A stretch of DNA of 64,000 bases, from the NCBI RefSeq assembly GCF_014645735.1, contig NZ_BMMH01000010.1, forward strand, positions 214,846 to 278,845, in the 5' to 3' direction. The DNA is from Nocardia jinanensis. GTDB taxonomy: Bacteria > Actinomycetota > Actinomycetes > Mycobacteriales > Mycobacteriaceae. The notes beneath the pieces are model-generated. The model was not told the origin of the DNA, made no database searches, and worked only from the letters and a program-made list of their open reading frames with translations. How positions within the stretch are numbered: the first letter of the stretch is position 1; every line of letters starts with the position of its first letter. Position numbers and translations under genes: made by a program. This document shows, one piece after another, positions 9,168-17,022 of the stretch.

Positions 9168-9564
9168 GGATACCTCCTGAGTTGCTAACCGGTCGCGGTG
9201 CGAACGCCGCCCGGACTGCATCGGCCGCCCGGCGTGGCTTGTGACCGACCACACATGGTGATCTACAACACAGTACGGCAAAATCCCGATTCCGGCTCGT
9301 CCGATGATCAAGATCGGGTTGCGGTTGGGAGCCGATGTGCACAACTCGGACAGGAAGGCGCAGACGCCTCGGGGCGTATTCGGGTCTCTAGCGGCTGGGT
9401 CAGAAATACGTATACAGCGCCCGATCGGGGTCTCTATCCCTGTATGGATCAATCTAGGGTTGCAGCTATAAATGCGAATAAAGCCCAGATCTGCCGAGGA
9501 ATCGGACTCTCTAGCGATCTCTATGAAATGTAGTAGTTGTTCCGATAGATCGGTAGGAAGTCGG
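9168..9564. other. gene-free AT-richer stretch
   Basis: Between two minus-strand genes. The part from about 9380 to 9560 is clearly lower in GC than its surroundings (for example the run around 9463-9480). Open frames here lack start signals and look non-coding. It could hold the promoter for the Rv0250c-like gene and sdh; I could not define -35/-10 elements and see no repeat. Confidence 0.4.
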
Positions 9565-10752
9565 TCAGGTGGCGACACTGCGCAGGTAGCGCCCGAAATG
9601 CGGCACGGTGAACCCGATGGTGCCGCGCTCTGCCGAATAGATGAGGCCCTTCTTGATCAACCCGTCGCGGGCGGGTGACAGCGATGCGGGCTTACGGCCC
9701 AGTTCGACCGCGACCGCGGAAGTGGCGACCGGGCCCTCGTCGCCGGACAGGTCCGCCATGGCCCGCATGTACTCCCGTTCGGCCGGGGTCGCCCGTTCGT
9801 ACCGCGACCCGAAGAACCCGACCGCCAGTTCCTCCTCGGCCGTCGGCGCCGCGACCTCGACATCCTCCGCGGTGATCGGGCTACCCGGCGCTTGGTCCCA
9901 GGTCGCCTTTCCGTAGGCCTGGACGAAGTACGGATAGCCGTCGGCTTTGCGGTAGAGCGCGGTGAGAGCTTCGTCGGAGAACTTCACGTCCTCGCGTTCG
10001 GCGGGCGCGATCAGCGCCCGGTCGGCCGAAACCCGATCCAGCCGATCGATGCGGTGATAGCTGAAAAGTCGTTCGGAATAGCTCTTGGAGGCGGACAGAA
10101 CGGCCGGTAGATGGGGGAGACCCGCCCCCACCACGATCAGCGGAGCGGCGTCCTGGCTGAGCTCGTGGCAGGCGCCGCAGATAGCCGAGATATCGGCCGG
10201 GCCCAGATCCTGCATCTCGTCGATGAACACGGCGATACCCGCGCCGATGTCCTGGGCCAGCGCGGCGGCCTCCATCAGTAGTTCCACCAGATCGATTTCG
10301 ATATCACCGGAATCGGCGCGGCCGGTGACCGCCGGTACGTCGATACCCGGCTGCCACCGCTCCCGCATACCCTTGTCCGCGGTCGCCCGTAGCGCGAATG
10401 CCTTCAGAATGCCCAGGAAATCGTCGACCCGTTCCTGGTTGTGATGAGTTTTGGCGATTGCCCGCGCGGCCATGTGCAGCGCCGACGACAGCGGTCGGCG
10501 CAGTTCCTGATCCGGGCGGGCCTCTATCTTGCCGGTGCCCCAGTCGCGCGACACCGCGGCCGACCGCAGCTGGTTGAGCAGTACCGTCTTCCCGACGCCG
10601 CGCAGGCCCGTGAGCATCACACTGCGTTCGGGGCGGCCCCGTGCGATCCGTTCGAGAACGATATCGAAGGCATCGAGCTGTTTACCGCGTCCGGCGAGCT
10701 CTGGTGGACGCTGACCAGCGCCGGGCGCATACGGGTTCCGCACGGGGTCCAT
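9565..10752 (-). CDS. AAA+ ATPase (STAND/ORC-CDC6-like) with C-terminal winged-helix
   Basis: This 395-aa soluble ATPase has Walker A MLTGLRGVGKTVLL (about residues 45-58), Walker B GIAVFIDEMQDL (about 186-197), a sensor-like LIVVGAGLPHLP, and a C-terminal winged-helix-like segment (AVELGRKPASLSPARDGLIKKGLIYSAERGT). This is the layout of single-gene archaeal-type ATPase/ORC-like proteins found widely in actinomycetes; the cellular role is unknown. ATG at 10752; TACGGT (TANNNT) lies 8 nt upstream, so the mRNA may be leaderless, although a GAGGG could also serve. Confidence 0.8.
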   Translation of the reverse strand: MDPVRNPYAPGAGQRPPELAGRGKQLDAFDIVLERIARGRPERSVMLTGLRGVGKTVLLNQLRSAAVSRDWGTGKIEARPDQELRRPLSSALHMAARAIAKTHHNQERVDDFLGILKAFALRATADKGMRERWQPGIDVPAVTGRADSGDIEIDLVELLMEAAALAQDIGAGIAVFIDEMQDLGPADISAICGACHELSQDAAPLIVVGAGLPHLPAVLSASKSYSERLFSYHRIDRLDRVSADRALIAPAEREDVKFSDEALTALYRKADGYPYFVQAYGKATWDQAPGSPITAEDVEVAAPTAEEELAVGFFGSRYERATPAEREYMRAMADLSGDEGPVATSAVAVELGRKPASLSPARDGLIKKGLIYSAERGTIGFTVPHFGRYLRSVAT

Positions 10753-11151
10753 ACCCTCACACCGTAGCGGGCCGATCGGGAAATCTGGCCGTATCTACTC
10801 CGTGTTCTAGAGAGGCCCAGCAGCGGCGGCGGCACGCGGTCGTCGCGCATCGGCGGATGGCCGGACGCGGACCGGACACGCCCGGGCGAGACCTTCGCGT
10901 GACCTGTCGCCGAGCCGAAAAGCGCTGTCGCCACAGTGGTTTACACATGTACTCCCTGTTGGCGCGAAAAGGACACCCGTTCGGCTGGACAACATCGGAC
11001 AGGCATCGTAACCTTCTTGTGACTTAGTGGAGTCGAGTCGTTTCGTAAGTGAGGCGGCGCCACTCGGTCACCGCCACAGCCGATCGCCGCGAATCGAGTA
11101 GGACGCGCGATCGGAGCGACGGAGAGCACGAAGGATCGGAGACGTAGCTCG
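10753..11151. other. divergent intergenic region upstream of NlpC/P60 gene
   Basis: This 399-bp region separates the ATPase from the cell-wall hydrolase. It holds a candidate MtrA box (11008-11023) and presumably a long leader for the hydrolase gene. I looked for the conserved blocks of the c-di-AMP (ydaO) riboswitch, which often precedes such genes in actinobacteria, and did not find them. Confidence 0.4.
11008..11023. promoter_or_regulatory. candidate MtrA-type direct repeat
   Basis: GTAAC and GTGAC are spaced by six bases (11-bp phasing), fitting the GTNAC direct-repeat pattern reported for MtrA in actinobacteria, which controls cell-wall hydrolase genes. It lies about 130 bp upstream of the NlpC/P60 start. 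One short motif only, so it is a suggestion. Confidence 0.35.
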
Positions 11152-11790
11152 GTGGGTAAGCACAGCTTGCAGCGAGAATCCAAGCTGCCTAATTCTGTCA
11201 AGGGCGCGCTGGTCATGGGCACGCTGGCCGCGACAACGGGCACGATGCCCGCGATCGCCTCGGCCGCGACGGCCACGATCGACGTTCCCGGTATCGGCAA
11301 ATTCGATGTCGAGGTGCCGGACCAGTACGCCGCGCAGGCGGATCAGCTCAACCAGCAGCTGAATCAGGTCATCGAGCAGGCCCCGCACGCGATGCCCGCC
11401 GCTCCCGCGCTGCCGAACTTCGCGCCCCCCGCGCCGGTGCAGCAGAGTCTGGGCGATATCGCGCTCGACGCCGCCAAGACCAAGGTCGGCGCCATGTACT
11501 CCTGGGGTGCGGCCGGCCCGGCCAACTTCGACTGCTCCGGTCTGGTCCAGTGGGCCTACAAGCAGGCCGGTATCAAACTGCCGCGCACCAGCTTCGAACA
11601 GTCCCACGTCGGTGCGCCGATCTCATTCGCGAGTCTGCAGCCAGGCGATATCGTCATCACCAACGGTGGCGGCCATGTCGGCATGTACGCCGGTGACGGC
11701 CTCCTGCTGAACGCGGTGCAGTCCGGCGAGCCGGTCACCTACACCCATCTTTCCGCCGACGATGTGGTCACCGCGCGCCGTATCGTATAG
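11152..11790 (+). CDS. secreted NlpC/P60 peptidoglycan endopeptidase (Rip-like)
   Basis: The 212-aa precursor has a signal peptide (KGALVMGTLAATTGTMPAIASAA) followed by a helical linker with QLNQQLNQVIEQ and a C-terminal NlpC/P60 domain. The catalytic cysteine is in FDCSGLVQWAYKQAG (about residue 125), and the histidine in GGGHVGMYAGDG (about residue 180). Such enzymes cut peptide stems of peptidoglycan during growth or daughter-cell separation. GTG start at 11152. The S4-domain gene follows after 3 bp and is probably co-transcribed. Confidence 0.9.
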   Translation: MGKHSLQRESKLPNSVKGALVMGTLAATTGTMPAIASAATATIDVPGIGKFDVEVPDQYAAQADQLNQQLNQVIEQAPHAMPAAPALPNFAPPAPVQQSLGDIALDAAKTKVGAMYSWGAAGPANFDCSGLVQWAYKQAGIKLPRTSFEQSHVGAPISFASLQPGDIVITNGGGHVGMYAGDGLLLNAVQSGEPVTYTHLSADDVVTARRIV

Positions 11791-11793
11791 CGG

Positions 11794-12198
11794 GTGAACC
11801 GAGCCGCTACCGAGCCGAACAACGGCGACACCCAAGCCCGGGTCGACTCCTGGGTCTGGGCTGTCCGCCTGTTCAAAACTCGGTCGGCTGCTGCCACCGC
11901 CTGTCGAGCCGGGCATGTACGCGTGAACGGTGCGACGGCCAAGCCCGCACAGCCGGTACGGCCGGGTGACGAGATCCGGATCCGGAACAACGGCATCGAG
12001 CGGATCGTCGTCGTGGAACGGGCGATCACCAAACGGGTCGGTGCTCCGATCGCCGCCCAATGCATGATCGACCGTAGTCCGCCGCCTCCGCCGCGGGAAG
12101 TTCTCGCCACCCTCCCGCAGCGTGATCGTGGAACCGGCCGCCCGACGAAACGGGAGCGCCGCGAAACCGATCGGCTACTCGGCCGCGCCGACAGCTGA
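11794..12198 (+). CDS. S4-domain RNA-binding protein (Hsp15/RqcP-like)
   Basis: The 134-aa protein has an N-terminal S4 domain (RVDSWVWAVRLFKTRSAAATACRAGHVRVNGATAKPAQPVRPGDEI, about residues 16-61) and a basic C-terminal tail. This is the arrangement of Hsp15/RqcP-family proteins that bind ribosomal 50S-peptidyl-tRNA complexes in ribosome rescue. GTG start at 11794, three bases after the hydrolase stop. Function is inferred from the family. Confidence 0.85.
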   Translation: MNRAATEPNNGDTQARVDSWVWAVRLFKTRSAAATACRAGHVRVNGATAKPAQPVRPGDEIRIRNNGIERIVVVERAITKRVGAPIAAQCMIDRSPPPPPREVLATLPQRDRGTGRPTKRERRETDRLLGRADS

Positions 12199-12350
12199 AA
12201 CCGGTGTCGGCAGATCCTTCGACGTTCTACCTGCCCACCGGGTAGATCCGACCTCTACCGAAACGGTGTGATCCATGTGCTCGGGTCATACCGGTTCGGT
12301 CGGTTCTCCCGGATACCGGTCGTGGGTTCGAGGGGATCCGCTATGTCCAC

Positions 12351-14330
12351 CTACGGCCAAGGGCCCTCGGTAATCGATTCGGCCGGTCGTGGCGATCCGA
12401 TGACCGGGGTGGAGAACACCGCGATGAAAGCTACCGGGTCGGCCGCGGTGAGCTCGATGAGATTGGCCGCCGCCGCCGAGATCCGCGTGAACCTGCGTGC
12501 CAGTCGTCCTGCGTCGAGTGCGGGATCCTGCTGCTGCGAGTCCCGGTGCTCGACGGTCGCCCCGGGCTCGGGTACCCCGTTCTCCGGACTGCCTGCGGTA
12601 TCGGCGGATACGGCGGATCCGATCACCGTGTCCTCGAAAACCTGTGCGGCATGGACCACTCCGCGAATGGTGCAGCCGGTTTCGCGAATATCGCGCAATG
12701 CGTTGTCGAGGTCGTGGCGGTCGGCGGTATCGCAGCGCACCACCACGATCCGGTCCTCGAATCCCTCGAGCAGCGGTGGGACCGGACGCGGCGAGCGCGT
12801 CGGCACCACCACATCGCGGGCCCCCGCGGCGAGCAGGCGGCGCACCATCACCGAACCGAGCGCGCCCAGACCACCGCTGACGACATAGGTTCCGGCTCGA
12901 TCGATCGCCATGGGCGGCTCGAGCGCGACCCGGCCCGCTATGAAGCGGATAGCCCTATTGGCATCGACCACCCGAGTCCATGCGATGATATCTGTGGGTG
13001 GGGGGTCATCGGCGAGCCGTATCGATGCCAGCGTTCCGGCACCCGTGACCTCCGCCCGTATACCTTCTCCGTTGGGTATCCGGTCTCGATCGGCCCCGGC
13101 CTCGCCCCCCGAACTCCGCGATCGGCCCGTTGTCCCAGCGGAACTCGAACTCTCGAAAGATGTTGCCGGAAGTCCTGATCCGTGGCCACCGGGGTCCGGG
13201 CGCTGTTCTGTCGGTGAGAACTCTTGGTGCCCGGCTTCTTCGCCTGCCCCCATCTCCGTTCCATGGGGGAGCGGGCACACCGTCCCGTCGCGGCCGGTCT
13301 CCGGTCGGTCGGCGGTGCCCCTCGCACCCAGCGCCCGTGTCGCGTGGAACTGGGCGAGGCAGGTGAGAAAGGCCGTGCCCTCGTCGTCGCGGTCCGCGCT
13401 GCTGTAGGTGGTGTGGGCGAACTCCGGCACGGCTCGGACGGCCGCCGCGAGAAGCGGTTCGGGCCCGAGCTCCAGCACCATTGCCAGACCGTCGTCGGCC
13501 GCCTGCCGCAGCGCCGCGCCGAGTTCCACCCGGCAGGTGATGTTCTCGGCCCAATATCCGGGCAGCATTTTCGCCGAATCGACGATTGTGCCCCCGTGGA
13601 CGCTGGAGTAGAGCCGAGTATGCGGGGCCTGCGGCCGGATCCGGCCGAGGTCGGCGAGGAACTCTGGAACCACCTCGGCCATGGCCGGACTGTGCACGGG
13701 TAGATCCGAACTCGTACGGGCGGCGGTGATACCGCGGCGTTCGGCCCGGCGCACCACCACATCCACATAGCGAGGTGTGCCCGAGACCAGCACCGATCGT
13801 GGTCCGTTGATCGCCGCGATCGCCACCTGCTCCGCCAGTGGCCGCACCAGCCGGATCGCCTCGGACTCCGAGGTCAGCAACTCGGCGGCCGCACCCGAAC
13901 CCGCCATCCGGCCCGTCGCGCGACCACGCGCCACCGCCACCCGCGCGCCCTCGGCCAACGGCAGTGCTCCGGCTGTCACCGCGGCGGCGACCTCCCCGAT
14001 CCCGCATCCGGCCACCGCATCCGGCCGCACACCCCAGGCGGCCAGTAATGCGGCGATCGCCACCTGGTAGGCGAACAGGGCCGGTTGGACGAATTCCGGG
14101 TGTGACGGGGTCGCGCCCGGATTCGTTGCGTCGATGCGTGCGACGGACTGCCGGAAGCCGAACCGGGGGGTCCAGATCCGGGGGCCGCCGGCCGCGGTGA
14201 CGGCGTCGCCGGCGGCGGTCACCGCGTCGGCGAAGGCCGGATAGCGCCCGGCCAGCATTCGGCCCATCCGCTCGTGTTCCCCACCTTCTCCTGGGAACAG
14301 GAAGAGCACTCCGTCGCGAGGACCGATCAT
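12351..14330 (-). CDS. degenerate acyltransferase (AT) plus truncated ketoreductase (KR) PKS-like protein
   Basis: The 659-aa product starts with a polyketide-synthase-like acyltransferase domain (LFLFPGEGGEHERMGR; residues 1-320) and ends with the NADPH-binding half of a KR domain (TYVVSGGLGALGSVMVRRLL, about residues 488-507), joined by a low-complexity linker. The AT nucleophile motif GHSxGE reads GCGIGE, so the catalytic serine is glycine and the oxyanion glutamine region GQGSQ is GEGGE. The histidine motif (LPVHSPAM) is kept. The KR stops at FSTPVIGSPRP, before the catalytic tyrosine. No ACP or KS is present. It is probably catalytically inactive as an AT; it may be a scaffold or decaying gene. 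Confidence 0.7.
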   Translation of the reverse strand: MIGPRDGVLFLFPGEGGEHERMGRMLAGRYPAFADAVTAAGDAVTAAGGPRIWTPRFGFRQSVARIDATNPGATPSHPEFVQPALFAYQVAIAALLAAWGVRPDAVAGCGIGEVAAAVTAGALPLAEGARVAVARGRATGRMAGSGAAAELLTSESEAIRLVRPLAEQVAIAAINGPRSVLVSGTPRYVDVVVRRAERRGITAARTSSDLPVHSPAMAEVVPEFLADLGRIRPQAPHTRLYSSVHGGTIVDSAKMLPGYWAENITCRVELGAALRQAADDGLAMVLELGPEPLLAAAVRAVPEFAHTTYSSADRDDEGTAFLTCLAQFHATRALGARGTADRPETGRDGTVCPLPHGTEMGAGEEAGHQEFSPTEQRPDPGGHGSGLPATSFESSSSAGTTGRSRSSGGEAGADRDRIPNGEGIRAEVTGAGTLASIRLADDPPPTDIIAWTRVVDANRAIRFIAGRVALEPPMAIDRAGTYVVSGGLGALGSVMVRRLLAAGARDVVVPTRSPRPVPPLLEGFEDRIVVVRCDTADRHDLDNALRDIRETGCTIRGVVHAAQVFEDTVIGSAVSADTAGSPENGVPEPGATVEHRDSQQQDPALDAGRLARRFTRISAAAANLIELTAADPVAFIAVFSTPVIGSPRPAESITEGPWP

Positions 14331-14597
14331 CGTAGTGTCATTGTGGAGGGACGGACTGCCTGGCGGCCGTGGCGAACGGATGGCCTCACGACTCGATTAT
14401 GCCGGACAGATCCGGTTGCCCGGATTTCCGAAACTGTTGGCGCCGTGTGGCTTCCATCCTCGTGGTCTGGACCGGACCGATCTCGGACGAGCAGCGGTGG
14501 GGGATCTCCTTCCCGGGGCTCTCCCGGCGAGATCCGCGCCGGGAAGGGGCCCGGAACACGGGGCGTTATCCCTACCTCGTCCGAGAGGCGTGACCGG

Positions 14598-14603
14598 TAC
14601 CGT
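14598..14603 (+). promoter_or_regulatory. candidate -10 element (TACCGT) of leaderless transcript
   Basis: TANNNT hexamer with six bases to the GTG at 14610; this spacing is typical of leaderless actinobacterial messages and supports that start. Confidence 0.4.
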
Positions 14604-14609
14604 TGCTGT

Positions 14610-15563
14610 GTGGCCGATTCCGCAGCAGGACGTACCCGCACCCTTCCGACAGTGCTGCGCTGCTGCGCGGCACTGGCCGCCACCCCGGCGCGGCTGCTGC
14701 GGCCACGCCGCGCCGATACCGGGTTCCTGGCGCGGCTGGTATCCGCGCCGCTCCCGGCGGCCCGGACGAGCGTAGAACTGACCATCCTCGTGCAGGGCCG
14801 GATGTCCGCGCCGACGACCATCGTCGCCGAGGGGGTCCGCAGTCTCGGGCATCTGCCGATGGTCATGGGCGCCTATATCGTCGAGCATCCTTCGGCACGG
14901 TTTCTGGTCGACCCGGCACTGTGCGCCCAGGTGCGCCGGCGGGTGCTGCCGGGACTGCCCTTTCCGATTCCGTCTCTCGTGGCACCGGACGAGCCGGTGC
15001 TCGGGCTGGCGGACGCGCTGGCCGCCCGCGATCTCGACCCCGCCGCCATCGATTTCGTACTACCCACCCACCTGCACTGGGATCATATTTCCGGGGTGCT
15101 CGAACTACCGGCTTCGGTACCGGTGCGGCTGCCCTCCCACGAACTGCGCTGGGCGCTGGACGGTCCGTACGCGCCGGTCGGGGTGGTCCGGGGGCCGCTA
15201 CAGGGCCGTCCGCTGGAACCACTCGAACTCGACGGCCCGCCGGTGCTCACCTTCGCCCGAAGCTTGGACCTGTTCGGCGACGGTTCGGTAGTACTGGTGG
15301 ATCTGGCGGGGCACACCCCGGGCAGTATCGGTGTCCTACTGGCCACGCGGGACGGCCGCCGGATACTGCTCGCCGGTGATTCGGTGTGGAACCGGCTGCA
15401 GGTCGAGCTGATCCGGGAGAAGGCGCCCATGCCCGGGCAATTGTTCGACGCCGATCGTGATATCGCCTTCGAGACCATCCATCGGCTGCACGCGCTGCCC
15501 GACGGTATCGAGGTGGTCGCGGCGCACGACTACGAGGCGGTGGCCGCGCTCGCGGCCCACTGA
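14610..15563 (+). CDS. metallo-beta-lactamase-fold hydrolase
   Basis: The 317-aa protein has the metal-binding signature THLHWDH (HxHxDH; about residue 155), LAGHTPGSIGVLL (third-histidine region) and LLAGDSVWN (bridging Asp). The basic, hydrophobic N-terminus (about residues 12-50) precedes the fold. The frame extends about 110 codons upstream, but GTG at 14610 is preferred because of the TACCGT -10 six bases before it. Substrate unknown (lactonase or glyoxalase II-type hydrolases share these motifs). A strong hairpin follows. Confidence 0.82.
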   Translation: MADSAAGRTRTLPTVLRCCAALAATPARLLRPRRADTGFLARLVSAPLPAARTSVELTILVQGRMSAPTTIVAEGVRSLGHLPMVMGAYIVEHPSARFLVDPALCAQVRRRVLPGLPFPIPSLVAPDEPVLGLADALAARDLDPAAIDFVLPTHLHWDHISGVLELPASVPVRLPSHELRWALDGPYAPVGVVRGPLQGRPLEPLELDGPPVLTFARSLDLFGDGSVVLVDLAGHTPGSIGVLLATRDGRRILLAGDSVWNRLQVELIREKAPMPGQLFDADRDIAFETIHRLHALPDGIEVVAAHDYEAVAALAAH

Positions 15564-15603
15564 GCCATACGGTGCCGGCGCCGCGCGGTCAGGGCCGGAG
15601 AGT

Positions 15604-15637
15604 GCGGGAAGCCAGCCTTTCCCGGATGGCTTCCCGC
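15604..15637. terminator. bidirectional hairpin terminator
   Basis: Perfect 11-bp stem (GCGGGAAGCCA / TGGCTTCCCGC) with a 12-nt loop between the convergent stops of the MBL-fold gene (15563) and the nitronate monooxygenase gene (15714). No U-tract, as is common in actinobacteria. Confidence 0.65.
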
Positions 15638-15713
15638 GTTTCCTGCGTCGGATCGAATCGCCATTGTTCCGACGAGGCGCGGGGGTCTCGGGAGCGGATC
15701 GACCGTCTCCCGA

Positions 15714-16691
15714 TCAGGCCGAAGCCACGAAACCGGCGAGCCGGGCGCTGATCAGTTCCTCGGCCTCGCCGACCATCCGGCCGATGAGTTCGGCGCAGGA
15801 CGGGATGTCCTCGATCAGGCCCTGACACAGGCCGACCGACCAGATACCGGCATCGAGGTCGCCCTCTTCGAAAACGCGCCGGCCGCGGGCGCCGGAAACC
15901 AGTTCGCGGACGTCCTCGAACTTGCCGCCGGCCTTCTCGATCTCGACCACCTTGCGGCTCACTTCGTTGTCGGCGACCCGGGCGGTGTTGTGCATGGTGC
16001 GGAAGATCAGTGTGGTATCGCGCTCGGAATTGGCGACGATCTGCTCCTTGACCTTCCGGTCGATGGAGGACTCCTCGGTACACAGGAATCGGGTCCCCAT
16101 GTTCACGCCGTCGGCGCCCAGCGCCAGCGCCGCGACCAGGCCGCGGGCGTCGGCGATACCGCCGGAGGCGATGATCGGGAGGGTCAGCGCGCGCGCCGCG
16201 GCGGGGATCAGGACCAGGCCCGGCACATCGTCCTCACCGGGGTGGCCGGCGCATTCGAAACCGTCGATGCTGACCGCGTCCACACCGATCTTCTGGGCCT
16301 TGAGGGCGTGCCGGACGCTGGTGCACTTGTGCACCACCTTGATCCCGGCCGCACGGTAGGTGGGCAGGAACGGCTCGGGGTTGCTCCCGGCGGTCTCCAC
16401 GATCTTGATCCCGCTGTCCACGATCGCCTTCACGTACTCCTCGTACGGCGGCGGGTTGATCGACGGCAGGATGGTCAGGTTCACCCCGAACGGCTTATCG
16501 GTGAGTTCACGCGTGCGCTCGATCTCGCGCCGGAGATCGTCGGGGGTGGGCTGGGTCAGTGCGGTGATGAATCCGAGCCCACCCGCGTTGGCAACGGCCG
16601 CGACGAGTTCGGCCCGGCCGACCCACATCATCCCGCCCTGCACGATCGGATGTTCGATACCGAAGGTCTCGGTGAACCTGGTCCGCAGCAT
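15714..16691 (-). CDS. nitronate monooxygenase-family FMN oxidoreductase
   Basis: The 325-aa TIM-barrel flavoprotein of the NMO/2-nitropropane dioxygenase family shows PIVQGGMMWVG and VANAGGLGFITA at the N-terminus, DAVSIDGFECAGHPGEDD (the catalytic His region, about residue 137) and the FMN phosphate-binding IIASGGIADARGLVAALALGADGVNMGTRF. These enzymes oxidise alkyl nitronates; many actinobacterial paralogs act instead on CoA-linked intermediates, so the substrate is open. ATG at 16691 is preceded by GAGGAG. It is divergent from the fadD5-like gene. Confidence 0.85.
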   Translation of the reverse strand: MLRTRFTETFGIEHPIVQGGMMWVGRAELVAAVANAGGLGFITALTQPTPDDLRREIERTRELTDKPFGVNLTILPSINPPPYEEYVKAIVDSGIKIVETAGSNPEPFLPTYRAAGIKVVHKCTSVRHALKAQKIGVDAVSIDGFECAGHPGEDDVPGLVLIPAAARALTLPIIASGGIADARGLVAALALGADGVNMGTRFLCTEESSIDRKVKEQIVANSERDTTLIFRTMHNTARVADNEVSRKVVEIEKAGGKFEDVRELVSGARGRRVFEEGDLDAGIWSVGLCQGLIEDIPSCAELIGRMVGEAEELISARLAGFVASA

Positions 16692-17022
16692 CGGTGCTCT
16701 CCTCTACTTTCGCGGATACTCCGCGTCTGCTGCATGGTGCCACGGTTGTCAGCACCCGATCAACCCTGGAAGTGAGTCGTGATTCGCATATGTGATGGGA
16801 TCTCGTGTAGCTGGGTGGCATGCGGGGAGGCGGGTATCACCGCAAATACGCGGTTCAACAAGCGCGAACTCGTTCCACGGTCGGGTTCCTCGGGATTAAC
16901 CGCTATTCGGCACCGATTTCCTTGCCGGTGTCGATGTGAATTGTTATTCTGCCGACATGTTCACACTGCGTGTGGCGCCGGACACCCCGGTGGGACGCGC
17001 GGTACCGAGAGGAGTACGTGGG
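16692..17022. other. divergent promoter region (NMO / fadD5-like)
   Basis: 331 bp, no gene. It includes AACTCGTT at 16867-16874, a KstR-like core whose outer flank lacks the usual T (G instead), so I treat it only as a weak resemblance. An AT-richer stretch at about 16930-16955 could carry the fadD5 promoter. Confidence 0.4.

Noticed and set aside
10760..11151. Possible c-di-AMP (ydaO) riboswitch before the NlpC/P60 gene
   Set aside because: The conserved blocks of that riboswitch are not found.
16867..16874. Possible KstR site (AACTCGTT) before the fadD5-like gene
   Set aside because: One fixed flank base is wrong (G for T) and there is no second copy; it is only weak.
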